64,000 nucleotides of DNA from Citrobacter sp. On2M (GCF_018035235.1 NZ_WPCV01000004.1:1302001-1366000); one strand, 5' to 3'; counted from the stretch's first letter, positions 29,791-38,717 are shown. The notes: a model not told the origin generated them from the sequence alone. Program-made: numbers and translations.

Positions 29791-30447
29791 TTGTATCTCA
29801 TTAAACATGATTATGACCCCCATCAAAGCCAGACTATGAACATCAGCGAAAAAACATATCATCAATTGAAGGCCAAAATCATCGCAAATGAGTTGGTAGG
29901 GGCTATCTCAGAAAATGAGCTATGTCAGGAACTTAATGTCAGTCGAACGCCGTTGCGTGAGGCTTTGTTTCGTCTGATGACGGAAGGCTGGATTGAGCCT
30001 TCCAAAAACAAAACGAAAACCATTAAGCCCATTACACTCAGTGAAATACGCGATATTTTTCAGATCCGAAAAGACATTGAAATTATGGTATTGAATTTGT
30101 CATGGGAGAACCAGGATCCGCAACGCTACCAGACAATTAAAGATAAAATTGAAGTCGGTTTTCATGATTCGAATGTGTCTTTATTACTCGAAGCTGATAA
30201 CGAACTACATGAACAAATGCTATCCGATTGCCACAACGCTATCGTGACTAAAACACTGACCTTCATGTATGACCGGTTACGCATGCTGCGTTCAGACAAA
30301 ATGAAAAATGATTCAATAATTGATTCATCCAAAGAACATTTGAAAATTTGCGCCGGTATTATTTCCCGTGATATAGAACAAACCCGTGAAGCCATTGCCC
30401 ACCACGTCAACAACTCATACAACCGTCTGTTCTCCAGCTTTAAATAG
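29791..30447 (+). CDS. GntR-family (FCD) transcriptional regulator
   Basis: 218 residues from a TTG at 29791 behind AAGGGG, or 203 from ATG 29836, which lacks a clear Shine-Dalgarno; the start is uncertain. An N-terminal winged helix (ISENELCQELNVSRTPLREALFRLMTEGW, shown here only as its landmarks SENELCQEL and SRTPLREAL) is followed by an FCD ligand-binding domain (about 95-210) with metal-binding His residues expected in NELHEQML and EAIAHHVNN. FadR/FCD regulators typically sense sugar acids. It is convergent to the sugar-oxidation cluster, across a terminator, and is its likely regulator. Confidence 0.87.
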   Translation: MYLIKHDYDPHQSQTMNISEKTYHQLKAKIIANELVGAISENELCQELNVSRTPLREALFRLMTEGWIEPSKNKTKTIKPITLSEIRDIFQIRKDIEIMVLNLSWENQDPQRYQTIKDKIEVGFHDSNVSLLLEADNELHEQMLSDCHNAIVTKTLTFMYDRLRMLRSDKMKNDSIIDSSKEHLKICAGIISRDIEQTREAIAHHVNNSYNRLFSSFK

Positions 30448-30458
30448 GCATACATATA

Positions 30459-30486
30459 AAATGACCGGTATTTCTACCGGTCATTT
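30459..30486. terminator. Bidirectional hairpin between the GntR gene and the sugar cluster
   Basis: AAATGACCGGTA, loop TTTC, TACCGGTCATTT: a 12-bp perfect stem between two convergent transcription units. The T tract is short, but the A/T flanks suit either direction. Confidence 0.75.
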
Positions 30487-30499
30487 GGAAAATTAAAAA

Positions 30500-31651
30500 T
30501 TAGTAGAGCTGTCGGTACAACACTTTAATCTCTTCAATACAGGTATCTCGAGGATTTCCACCGGTACAGATGTCCGCCATTGCCGCAACGGCCAATGCAT
30601 CGATATCTTCATATTTCATGCCGATATCACGCAGTCGGACAGGAATATTAACGTCTCGGTTAAGTTGTTCCACGGCTTCAACGGCCGCCTGACGCGCCTC
30701 TTCGATCGGCATCACCATGGCCTGAGTATTGCCCAGAGCCTGCGCAATCTGGCGATATTTGTCTCCTGTAAACTCAGCATTGTAAGCCATGATATGCGGC
30801 AGTAGCACCGCATTGGCAACGCCATGCGGTGTACCATAGAATGCCCCCAGAGGATGGGCCATACCATGTACCAGACCCAACCCGACATTAGAGAAACCCA
30901 TCCCGGCAATATACTGCCCCACCGCCATGCCTTCAGCGTCCTGGTCTATTCCCTGTATCGAACCGCGTAGCGAACGCCCTATCATCTCAATTGCCTTTAA
31001 ATGAAGCGTATCGGTTAATTCCCATGCCCCTTTCGTAATATAACCTTCAATTGCATGAGTCAATGCGTCAACCCCGGTTGCCGCCTTTAAACTGGGCGGC
31101 ATGCTGGCCATCATGTCAGCATCAATAATAGCAACGACCGGAATAGCATGAGGATCGTAGCAAACGAACTTACGGCGGTTCTCTACATCGGTAATTACAT
31201 AGTTAATAGTCACCTCTGCTGCCGTACCCGCGGTCGTTGGAATGGCAATCATCGGTACGGCGGCATTTTGAGTGTCAGCCCCACCTTCGAGGCTGCGGAC
31301 ATCGGCAAACTCAGGGTTGCTAATAATTATCCCTACCGCTTTGCACGTATCCTGCGGTGAACCACCACCAATGGCGACCAGGTAATCCGCGCCCGCCTGA
31401 CGAAATGCTTCAACACCTTGCTGCACGATGTCAATCGTAGGGTTAGGTATGACCTTATCAAAAATTTGGTAAGGCAACCCTGCGCTATCAAGAATATCAA
31501 GGACCTTAGTCGCCACATTAAACTGGATAAGATCGTGGTCAGTAACTACCAGCGCTTTTTTAAAGCCTCGCTTTTTAACTTCATCAACGATAGCGTTAAT
31601 TGAACCCACGCCAAAATATGAGGTTTCATTTAATATCATTCTATAAGACAT
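30500..31651 (-). CDS. FucO-type lactaldehyde/glycolaldehyde reductase
   Basis: Iron-dependent group III alcohol dehydrogenase of 383 residues, the same length as E. coli FucO and very similar to it. Conserved: GGGSPQDTCKAVGI (NAD loop, about 97-110), IPTTAGTAAEVTINYVITD, ATGVDALTHAIEGYIT and the metal-ligand segment LGLVHGMAHPLGAFYGTPHG (about 259-278). FucO reduces lactaldehyde to 1,2-propanediol and also accepts glycolaldehyde. It is the last gene of the minus-strand cluster, where it would reduce the aldehyde released by the preceding aldolase. As a paralogue outside the fuc operon it is not given the symbol fucO. Confidence 0.88.
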   Translation of the reverse strand: MSYRMILNETSYFGVGSINAIVDEVKKRGFKKALVVTDHDLIQFNVATKVLDILDSAGLPYQIFDKVIPNPTIDIVQQGVEAFRQAGADYLVAIGGGSPQDTCKAVGIIISNPEFADVRSLEGGADTQNAAVPMIAIPTTAGTAAEVTINYVITDVENRRKFVCYDPHAIPVVAIIDADMMASMPPSLKAATGVDALTHAIEGYITKGAWELTDTLHLKAIEMIGRSLRGSIQGIDQDAEGMAVGQYIAGMGFSNVGLGLVHGMAHPLGAFYGTPHGVANAVLLPHIMAYNAEFTGDKYRQIAQALGNTQAMVMPIEEARQAAVEAVEQLNRDVNIPVRLRDIGMKYEDIDALAVAAMADICTGGNPRDTCIEEIKVLYRQLY

Positions 31652-31682
31652 ATTCTATACCTTATAACAGAGATGTATAACA

Positions 31683-31697
31683 GCAATACTGTATTGC
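31683..31697. repeat. 15-base palindrome between aldolase and reductase genes
   Basis: GCAATAC-T-GTATTGC is a perfect inverted repeat around a single T in the 79-base gap between two cluster genes. It may be an internal operator or RNA hairpin. Function unknown. Confidence 0.4.
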
Positions 31698-31730
31698 CGT
31701 AGCATAATGAATGCCGTTATTGATTTTTGA

Positions 31731-32627
31731 TTATTTGATACTGAACATTATGTCGATCTGTTGCGATTCCTGACAGGTTAGTTTCCCCGCAAAGCTTCTT
31801 GATCCCCCTCCAGAATACTGAAACTTATGAGCCACCGCGGTTTTAATTGTGGTAACAAAATCATTACCAATATTATAAATAGCAGAAAGTCGGCTTATCT
31901 CACGCTGTATACCAGTAAGCTGGGTAAAATCATTTTCATCCCAGGCTTTAATTGCCCGCACAAAAAGTTCGGGACAAATATTATTTAATCCTGAAATAAC
32001 TCCCGCGCCACCCGCGAGTAGATTTGGGATGAGATATTCATCATAACCGGACAGAACAACAAAATCGTCTCTAACGGACGCGACTGACTGAATGATGGCG
32101 CGAGTATGAGAGAGGCAATCAACAGTATCTTTAACACCCACAAAATTGGGAAATTCTGCCGCTAATTGCGCCACCAGTACCGCGTCCAGATCGCATCCAG
32201 TTCGGGCAGGAAAGTTGTATGCGAACCATTTTCCATTCAGGCGTTGCCCCAGATCGCGGTAGTATGCCAATAGTTGGGCCGGCGTTTGTTGAAAATAGTA
32301 GTGAGGTAGAATCATCACTGCCTGATACTCGCAATGCGAGGCCTCTTCTGCCAGACGTATCATATCCGCCATACAGGTAGCTGAGATATTTGCCACCAGC
32401 GGCAGCGATGACATTTTCCGTGTCTCACGGATAAGCATCAGTCGTTCATCCAGCGTTAATGCAGTGAACTCCCCAATACTTCCCATTAGCAATACGACAC
32501 GAGTCCCTGCCTCTTTCAACCGTCGCAAATGCTGTTGCAGTGCCGATAAATCAATATTTCCTTGTTGATCAAAAGGCGTAATTGATGGGCACCATGCACC
32601 GTGAAATTGAGCATGATTTTCAGACAT
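31731..32627 (-). CDS. DapA/YagE-type keto-deoxy sugar acid aldolase
   Basis: 298-residue class I aldolase of the dihydrodipicolinate synthase/N-acetylneuraminate lyase superfamily. Seen: LLMGSIGEFTALTLDER (carboxylate-binding region, about 46-62), the catalytic Tyr in WFAYNFPARTG (near 138) and the Schiff-base Lys in FVGVKDTVDCL (near 166). Members next to sugar-acid dehydratases cleave 2-keto-3-deoxy acids to pyruvate and an aldehyde. With a FucO-type reductase after it and an MR-type dehydratase before it, the expected products are pyruvate and L-lactaldehyde (from a 6-deoxyhexose) or glycolaldehyde (from a pentose). Confidence 0.82.
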   Translation of the reverse strand: MSENHAQFHGAWCPSITPFDQQGNIDLSALQQHLRRLKEAGTRVVLLMGSIGEFTALTLDERLMLIRETRKMSSLPLVANISATCMADMIRLAEEASHCEYQAVMILPHYYFQQTPAQLLAYYRDLGQRLNGKWFAYNFPARTGCDLDAVLVAQLAAEFPNFVGVKDTVDCLSHTRAIIQSVASVRDDFVVLSGYDEYLIPNLLAGGAGVISGLNNICPELFVRAIKAWDENDFTQLTGIQREISRLSAIYNIGNDFVTTIKTAVAHKFQYSGGGSRSFAGKLTCQESQQIDIMFSIK

Positions 32628-32656
32628 AATATATTCCTGAGAAAATAAAAATTGTT

Positions 32657-33757
32657 TTATTCAATGACATGGTAAACAACAGTATCAGCCTGTATTTTCT
32701 GCCAGTCCCACTGAATACCCAAACCAGGTTCCTCTGGTGGAAAAGCATATCCCTCGCGAATGTTCACCTTATTCAGAGTAACACTATCGAGTTGTGGGAT
32801 ATATTCCAACCAACGGCTATTAGTAATGGCGCAACATAATGATATATGCAATTCCATCAAGAAATGCGGACAGACAATTTTGTTAAAGCATTCCGCCATA
32901 TGTGCAACTTTAAGCCATGGTGTAATACCACCAATACGAGCCACATCAACTTGAATGATATCTGCGGCATTATTCTGTAAATACTCTTTGAAGTGCTGGA
33001 TGGAATAAATGGACTCACCCACAGCAACAGGAATAGAGGTTGACTCACACAATTTCTGGTGAGAATCAACATCATGCGCAAGAAACGGCTCTTCAATCCA
33101 TGAAAGATTAATATGTTCCAACAACGTTGCTCGCTGTTTGGCTTCCGAGAATTTAAACGCCTGGTTGCAATCAGTCATGATCACATACTCATCACCCACC
33201 GCTTCACGTACAGCAGTCAAGCGCTCGATATCACGCACCGGACTTTCAGAACCAATTTTGATTTTAGAACCGCAGAATCCCTGCGCCTTAACGGCTAGCG
33301 CATCATCAACTAATTCCTGAGTGCTTAAATGCAGCCAGCCCCCCTCGGTGGTGTATAATTTCATGCGCGATTTCGCGCCACCTGCGACTTTATACAACGG
33401 CAAATTCATGCGCTTACACTTCAAATCCCATAATGCGGTATCAATGGCTGCCAGTGCCAGAGACGTAATGGCGCCAACCGAGGTCGCATGAGTTGAGAAT
33501 AGCAATGATTCCCAGATGCCCTCAATCATCGTCGCATCCTGACCAATCAATTTCGGTAACAGATGATCTCGTAACAGCGCAACCACAGATGAGCCTCCAG
33601 TGCCAATGGTGTAGGTGTAACCTTCACCTATTTCTCCACTCGATGTTGTTAAACGAATAATCGGCGTCTCTTGTGATACAAAAGACTGAATCGCATCGAC
33701 ACGTTTCACTTTAGGTTTCAAATCAACCATAAAGATTTCGGCTTTAACTATTTTCAT
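32657..33757 (-). CDS. Enolase-superfamily sugar acid dehydratase (mandelate racemase group)
   Basis: 366 residues: an N-terminal capping domain and a TIM barrel with all catalytic elements of the mandelate racemase subgroup. These are the KxK motif in GSKIKIG (about 164-170), metal ligands Asp in IMTDCNQAF (near 195), Glu in WIEEPF (near 221) and Glu in VGESIY (near 247), the dyad Asp in IIQVDVARIGG (near 271) and the general acid/base His in CPHFLMELH (near 297). Such enzymes dehydrate aldonates such as L-fuconate, D-arabinonate or L-galactonate to the 2-keto-3-deoxy acid. The exact substrate cannot be read from sequence. Confidence 0.85.
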   Translation of the reverse strand: MKIVKAEIFMVDLKPKVKRVDAIQSFVSQETPIIRLTTSSGEIGEGYTYTIGTGGSSVVALLRDHLLPKLIGQDATMIEGIWESLLFSTHATSVGAITSLALAAIDTALWDLKCKRMNLPLYKVAGGAKSRMKLYTTEGGWLHLSTQELVDDALAVKAQGFCGSKIKIGSESPVRDIERLTAVREAVGDEYVIMTDCNQAFKFSEAKQRATLLEHINLSWIEEPFLAHDVDSHQKLCESTSIPVAVGESIYSIQHFKEYLQNNAADIIQVDVARIGGITPWLKVAHMAECFNKIVCPHFLMELHISLCCAITNSRWLEYIPQLDSVTLNKVNIREGYAFPPEEPGLGIQWDWQKIQADTVVYHVIE

Positions 33758-33805
33758 TACATCCTCAATATCTGTTTATTTTTTTCGCAAAGTTACAAAT
33801 GATGC

Positions 33806-34801
33806 TTACTGAATACCAATACTGACCAGTTCATCCCACAATCCCTGCGGAATATCCCAGTTAGCCCATGTAAAATTAGTCAACGCCTGCTCCACGGATT
33901 GAATGCCGCAGGTTACAGTGACCACATTTTGGTTTCTTAATGGGAATTGCAGCGCCGCGGCACCAATCGGCACGGCATATTTTGCACATAGCGCTTCTAT
34001 CGCATTTACTTTTTCAATAACCTGCGCTGGCGCTGAACCGTATTCATACAACGCCTTAGATTTATCTTTGGCGACTAAAACTCCGGTAGCGAAAGGTGCA
34101 GCAACAGCCACCGAAACATTGTTGCTTTCACATTTAGCAAAGAACGCCTGGCGGTCTGTTTCCAGCAGGTTGTAGCGGTTGGCGAGCATTAAGATATCCG
34201 GGGCAGCGTTATCCATCACCTCCATAAGGATTGCCTCTTCATTCGCACCTGCGCCCCAGGCTTTGATATCGCCATTGCGCTTAAGCTCTTCTAGTGCTTT
34301 CTGCCCTGACTCACAGAAGGTTCTAAAATGTTGACGTTCCAGTTCCGTATTGCCGTAGGTATAGGTACCGAGATCGTGTACATAGAGAATGTCGATAAAA
34401 CGGGTTCCCAGGCGCTGGATAGAGTTTTCGTATGAGCGCATGATGCCCTCATAGGAGTAATCAGCCAGTCGGTTAAACGGGTTCTCATCATAGAAGAACT
34501 CCCCCGCCTCAAGACCAGGCTCTTGTTTCCGCGATTGCAGCAGACGACCAACCTTGGTGGACAAAACATATTCGCTACGATCCAGTCCCCGTAATCCCAG
34601 ACCTAAACGCAGTTCAGAAAGTCCGCTGCCATAATGTGGTGCAGTATCAAAGTAGCGCCAGCCAACCTGAATGGCCTTATCAACAATGTCCATGGCTTCG
34701 TTATTGCTCAGCGTTCTGAATAAATTAGCCAGGCTGGCTGCACCGAAGGTTAAAGAAGGTACACTAAGCCCTACACTTTTAATTGTATTCTGAGTAATCA
34801 T
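33806..34801 (-). CDS. Aldo/keto reductase, L-fucose (D-threo-aldose) dehydrogenase type
   Basis: 331 residues from ATG 34801, which has GGGGA 7 bases upstream; a TTG start 12 codons earlier overlaps the permease stop and is less likely. It is an (alpha/beta)8 aldo/keto reductase with the catalytic tetrad visible as Asp and Tyr in YFDTAPHYGSG (about 41-51), Lys in LSTKVGRL and His in DILYVHDLG. The pattern LGLGLRGLDRSEYVLSTKVG is typical of D-threo-aldose 1-dehydrogenases, which oxidise L-fucose, D-arabinose or L-galactose to the lactone. It would be the first enzymatic step of this cluster. Confidence 0.83.
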   Translation of the reverse strand: MITQNTIKSVGLSVPSLTFGAASLANLFRTLSNNEAMDIVDKAIQVGWRYFDTAPHYGSGLSELRLGLGLRGLDRSEYVLSTKVGRLLQSRKQEPGLEAGEFFYDENPFNRLADYSYEGIMRSYENSIQRLGTRFIDILYVHDLGTYTYGNTELERQHFRTFCESGQKALEELKRNGDIKAWGAGANEEAILMEVMDNAAPDILMLANRYNLLETDRQAFFAKCESNNVSVAVAAPFATGVLVAKDKSKALYEYGSAPAQVIEKVNAIEALCAKYAVPIGAAALQFPLRNQNVVTVTCGIQSVEQALTNFTWANWDIPQGLWDELVSIGIQ

Positions 34802-34833
34802 AATATTCCCCTGATGTTTATCAGTATTCTTAG

Positions 34834-36210
34834 TCAACTTTTTTTTGCAGTTAATGAGGGTGCTGTAATTGATTTATTATTAATATTGAAAATCAACTTC
34901 AGCACATAAATAATAATCCCGGTCGCTACGATAGAAAAAATACACAAGAGTGCAGGATTCATTCCTTTTAACAATTCGAACATTTTGTAGAAAATATAGG
35001 ATATAGCGTGTGAGCCGCCATCGATTGATGAGGCCATCATCTCTTTTGGCACATTCAATTGCGCCTTTTCGGCCAAAGCCTGCGACACAACAGCGAGATC
35101 CGAACCAAACCATAGGATCCCACACACGATGACAATGCCATTAATTAATCCACGGAACATGTTTCCGTTGCATGCAACCGTGCCAAAGACGACAAATATC
35201 GGCAGATAAGGAATATCGGCGAATGGCATCATGGTATTAAAAGGCAAAATAGTACTAATCAGGATAGTGAGTGGTACCATCAAAATACCTACAGACAATA
35301 CCGCAGGATTTTTAAAAGCAATTTCACCACTAATACCAAAATAAAGTGACTTTGTTGGAAAACGTTTCTTTACCCATTCAGAGGCAATTTCAGTAATTGG
35401 TACCAGACCACTGACCAGTACCCCCGCCATCGTCGGCAATAACACCATTACCGCCGCAAAATTCATCCCACTCTTAATAATATCGCTGAACGGTAGCGCA
35501 CCAAGCATACCGATAATTACCCCCAGAATGGCTCCCATGGCTAACGGGCTACCAAAAAAACCTAGTTTGGCTTCAATTTTGCTGAGATTAAGGTCAATTT
35601 TGTTAATCAACGGAATACGATCAATTACACGATCCATTAAAAATGCCAACGGAGCCCAGGCGACGATCTCCGCCTGAGTAATAGTCACGTTCGGCGTGTC
35701 ACAGAATTTCTGCACATGTGGGGCAATGTAATCGGCGATTTTTAGCGTAATAATAAATGTGATCCAACTGGCGAAAATCCCCATCCAAAATGAACCCGTC
35801 ACCTGTTCAACAATGATTCCTGCAAATACAAAGTGCCAATAATTCCAAAAATCAACGTTAAGGGTTTTAGTGGTGTTGGTTGAAATCATCAACAAATTAG
35901 TGACAAAACATAACGTATAAACTATCGGTAGAGAGAGTGCAGCCAGACTGAAGGCGCTAATTAGCGGCCACCCCAGATCCAACACTTCATAATGAAGATT
36001 GAGGTTTTTTACCATCGCTTCTGTCGAACTGCTGAGTGATGTCACCATAAAACCAATCAGCAACGAAAGACCGAGAAAACCAATACCTACCGTCATTGCA
36101 TTTTTCGCCGCGTCGGCAAGTTTCGCGCCAAAAAGCACGGCAAATAAAAACATAATCATTGGAATGACCACTGCCGGGCCAAATCCGAGAATATATTGAA
36201 CGACTTCCAT
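34834..36210 (-). CDS. GatC-type PTS permease subunit (EIIC) without EIIA/EIIB partners
   Basis: 458-residue integral membrane protein with about 10-12 helices and the GatC (galactitol EIIC) sequence pattern: N-terminal LGFGPAVVIPMIMFLFAVLFG, then NAMTVGIGFLGLSL, and a conserved central FADIPYLPIFVVFGT. True PTS uptake needs EIIA and EIIB subunits; none is encoded in this cluster or window. The accompanying enzymes oxidise a free, unphosphorylated sugar, so this protein may act as a PTS-independent permease or facilitator. It follows the hydrolase gene by 13 bases and overlaps nothing downstream. Confidence 0.85.
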   Translation of the reverse strand: MEVVQYILGFGPAVVIPMIMFLFAVLFGAKLADAAKNAMTVGIGFLGLSLLIGFMVTSLSSSTEAMVKNLNLHYEVLDLGWPLISAFSLAALSLPIVYTLCFVTNLLMISTNTTKTLNVDFWNYWHFVFAGIIVEQVTGSFWMGIFASWITFIITLKIADYIAPHVQKFCDTPNVTITQAEIVAWAPLAFLMDRVIDRIPLINKIDLNLSKIEAKLGFFGSPLAMGAILGVIIGMLGALPFSDIIKSGMNFAAVMVLLPTMAGVLVSGLVPITEIASEWVKKRFPTKSLYFGISGEIAFKNPAVLSVGILMVPLTILISTILPFNTMMPFADIPYLPIFVVFGTVACNGNMFRGLINGIVIVCGILWFGSDLAVVSQALAEKAQLNVPKEMMASSIDGGSHAISYIFYKMFELLKGMNPALLCIFSIVATGIIIYVLKLIFNINNKSITAPSLTAKKS

Positions 36211-36223
36211 AAGTGCCCCCCTG

Positions 36224-37078
36224 TTACTTTAATGAGTAAACCTTCTCTGCCACGCGATAAAAGAAGTTATCGCTGGAAAGAGCCTGGTGAGATTGCAGGT
36301 AGTTCTGGTAAAGCCCTAAAGTGCCGGCGTACGGTAATGCCAGTAGAGAAACTGGCCAGTCGGATCCATACATCACTCGCTCATGGCCAAATGCGGCAAA
36401 AACCGAGCTAAAATAAGGTTCAAGCTCCTGGCTCGCCTGCTCAGGTCCCGTCCAGCGGGCGTAATCTGCTTCCGTGACCAGGCCTGATAGTTTGCAAAAA
36501 ACATTGCTGTAAGCCTCACCAATCAACATTAACTGTTCACGCCAGCGGATAATTTCCCTGTCGCGAACTGCGGGTTTTGCCGCATGTTCGATAACAAAGG
36601 TCACCTCTGGACAAGCAGAAATTAGCTGATTTGCCGCCTCAAGCTGTTGGTGCGTAACCAACAGTTCATACACCAACCCTTGCTCCCCAACACTGCGAAC
36701 CCCCTGAATAAATTGCGGGGTCACTAAATGACTCTCAGGCAAGCCTTGAGACATATAGCGGATCCCTTTCAGATAGCGGGATTTTCTCAGCAGTCTCTGC
36801 AAATCCTGTACGATCTCAGTCCCGTGGTTTATATCCACCCATCCAACAACACCTTTGACTTCATCGTGATGCTCAGCTATATCCAGCAGCCATTCGGTCT
36901 CCTCAATTGAAGGGATGGCTTGTACTAAAATGGCGCCTTCGATACTGTTTTCAGCCAATACCGCCTGCAAATCGTCAATAAGAAAATCACGTCGAATTGC
37001 CGCCAGGTCGTCTGTAATCCAGGAAAAATGTTCCCCCCGGCACTGCCAAACATGGTTATGGGTATCGATCACTCTCAT
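36224..37078 (-). CDS. Amidohydrolase-family sugar lactonase
   Basis: 284 residues from ATG 37078; a frame ten codons longer (37108) starts inside the putative operator and is not used. TIM-barrel hydrolase of the COG3618 group: metal-binding N-terminus MRVIDTHNHVW with HxH, later FVIEHAAKPAVRD (His near 188) and the C-terminal MYGSDWPVSLL with the catalytic Asp. Family members include L-fuconolactonase and related sugar lactonases. It is the first gene of the cluster and would hydrolyse the lactone made by the aldo/keto reductase. Confidence 0.82.
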   Translation of the reverse strand: MRVIDTHNHVWQCRGEHFSWITDDLAAIRRDFLIDDLQAVLAENSIEGAILVQAIPSIEETEWLLDIAEHHDEVKGVVGWVDINHGTEIVQDLQRLLRKSRYLKGIRYMSQGLPESHLVTPQFIQGVRSVGEQGLVYELLVTHQQLEAANQLISACPEVTFVIEHAAKPAVRDREIIRWREQLMLIGEAYSNVFCKLSGLVTEADYARWTGPEQASQELEPYFSSVFAAFGHERVMYGSDWPVSLLALPYAGTLGLYQNYLQSHQALSSDNFFYRVAEKVYSLK

Positions 37079-37097
37079 ACTCACTCTCTGTATTTTT

Positions 37098-37109
37098 ATT
37101 GTATACAAT
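37098..37109. promoter_or_regulatory. GntR-type operator ahead of the sugar cluster
   Basis: ATTGTATACAAT is a perfect 12-base palindrome, with the GTATAC-type core common for FCD-GntR regulators, 20 bases upstream of the first gene. A further half-site ATACAAT follows at 37114-37120. A TTGTAT half-site also occurs at the 5' end of the GntR gene (about 29791). Confidence 0.6.
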
Positions 37110-37594
37110 GAGAATACAATAAAAGTCTGTGATTAAAAGGCAACCACGGAATGCACTATCTGAGTACGGGATCACAATTTTCACGGTTTATCTGTAGGCT
37201 AAAAAAGGGGGACGTAAATGCCTATAACCGCCGTAAAATCCAATGTCACTAAGATGAACTATTGCATGTGGTTAATGTGGTGGACGCTTGTACGTCCCAC
37301 TGAAGTTACAGAAGCAGAGAAGAGCGATGGATGGGTAAGAACGGAAAAAAATGTAAACGTTTCGTAAGTTACAATATATTGATACGTTAACATTAATAAA
37401 TAATGGTTATTTTATTGAAACCCCTAAATTACGGCGAGAGTTTAATATACGACCCAACTTTGAGCCTTGCGCGCTCAACAGTGACTAAACAGTACCCCCA
37501 AGTTTCAGTTTTATAACATCCACCAGCAAATTAGCGATACCCTCAACAGAATGCACACATCCCTCCGGTTATTGAAACGAAGCAGTTAAGCTAA
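37110..37594. other. Gene-free region with a third CscR-like operator
   Basis: About 485 bases between the sugar cluster promoter and the 3' end of cscR, with no plausible gene. It includes ACGTTAACATT (37384-37394), whose complement AATGTTAACGT is identical to the core of both operators in front of cscA. No hairpin with a T tract was seen after cscR. Confidence 0.5.
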
Positions 37595-38590
37595 TCATAT
37601 TGACGACCGGGGAAGCCAGGGGCTGTCGACTCGCACAGTATCCCGGTGATCGAGTCCCTGGATAAGATGCAGTGCACTGAGACGGCCAATTTCATAATGC
37701 GGCAACTGTATCGTCGACAGCGGCGGTAAAAACAACTCACCGGTGCCCACCATATTGTCATAGCCCAGCACAGCGACGTCCTGCGGAATGCGCAGCCCAC
37801 GGCCCAGCAATACCTGGTAGATAACAAAAGCCACGCGGTCATTCCCGCAAACCACAGCATCAAATATCGGTCGCGCGCCATGGATATAGCGGCCGACAAT
37901 CTCCGCTGCATCAATATGGTGGCTTTCGCCGGGTGGAAGATAATGGTGGAGCATGGCATCAGGGTCAACCCCCACCTCACGACAGGCGCGCTCCATTCCC
38001 GCCCGGCGGCGATCGGTCGCCACAATCCCTTTCGGCAGGTGGATGCACAGCAGCCGACGATAGCCTGCGGCTAATAGCGCCTTCACGCCAAGGTATTGCC
38101 CTTGCTCATCATCAGGAATATAGGTGGGAAAAGGACCACTGATGCTTTCGCAGTTTGCCAGCACGCAGCGATACTTATGCAGCTTTTCCGGTACCGGAAC
38201 CTGACGCAACCCCATCGCGGTATAGATAATGCCGTCAGGGCGATGCGCCAGCAGCAGATCCACCATTTTCTCTGGCTGGTCATTGCTGAACATATTCACC
38301 ACAAAGCTATTCCAACCGTGCGCCCGCGCGGTCTCTTCGATAGAGAGCGTTATCTCCACGGAAAATGGCGTGGTCATGGTGTCCAGCGCTAACACCCCGA
38401 TAGTGTTAGCCGTGGTTTTCGCGCCACGAATTTTTTTCGCGGAGAGATCGGAGACATACCCCAGCGCATCTACCGCTTCCATCACCTTTTTATAGGTTTC
38501 TGGCCGCAGTCTCTCGGGCTCGTTAATCGCTCGTGATACGGTCATTAACGAGACGTTAGCCCGTTGCGCCACATCCTTTAAAGATGCCAT
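37595..38590 (-). CDS. cscR: CscR, LacI-family sucrose repressor
   Basis: 331 residues from ATG 38590 with an AAGGAG Shine-Dalgarno (a start eight codons upstream is rejected); this equals the remembered length of E. coli CscR. A LacI helix-turn-helix (MASLKDVAQRANVSLMTVSR, residues 1-20) and hinge are followed by a periplasmic-binding-like sugar domain with AHRPDGIIYTAMGLRQV and PQDVAVLGYDNMVG, both close to CscR. It is divergent from cscA across two GTTAACGTTA operators and should repress the csc genes until sucrose or fructose is present. Confidence 0.88.
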   Translation of the reverse strand: MASLKDVAQRANVSLMTVSRAINEPERLRPETYKKVMEAVDALGYVSDLSAKKIRGAKTTANTIGVLALDTMTTPFSVEITLSIEETARAHGWNSFVVNMFSNDQPEKMVDLLLAHRPDGIIYTAMGLRQVPVPEKLHKYRCVLANCESISGPFPTYIPDDEQGQYLGVKALLAAGYRRLLCIHLPKGIVATDRRRAGMERACREVGVDPDAMLHHYLPPGESHHIDAAEIVGRYIHGARPIFDAVVCGNDRVAFVIYQVLLGRGLRIPQDVAVLGYDNMVGTGELFLPPLSTIQLPHYEIGRLSALHLIQGLDHRDTVRVDSPWLPRSSI

Positions 38591-38654
38591 ACCCTCTCCT
38601 TTAACGGCGTTCACCTTGCCGGGTCTGAAAATGCGATCTTGATAACACTCGCAA

Positions 38655-38669
38655 AATGTTAACGTTAAC
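38655..38669. promoter_or_regulatory. CscR operator 1
   Basis: AATGTTAACGTTAAC, containing the 12-base perfect palindrome GTTAACGTTAAC (38658-38669), in the cscR-cscA intergenic region. Confidence 0.75.
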
Positions 38670-38717
38670 TTTTGTGATTAACATCGATATTACCATCAAT
38701 TCTGCGAGAAAGCTGAG

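Noticed and set aside
29791-37109. Integrative element with its own mobility genes
   Set aside because: No integrase, transposase, tRNA or direct repeat was found at the edges, so no mobile element is called.
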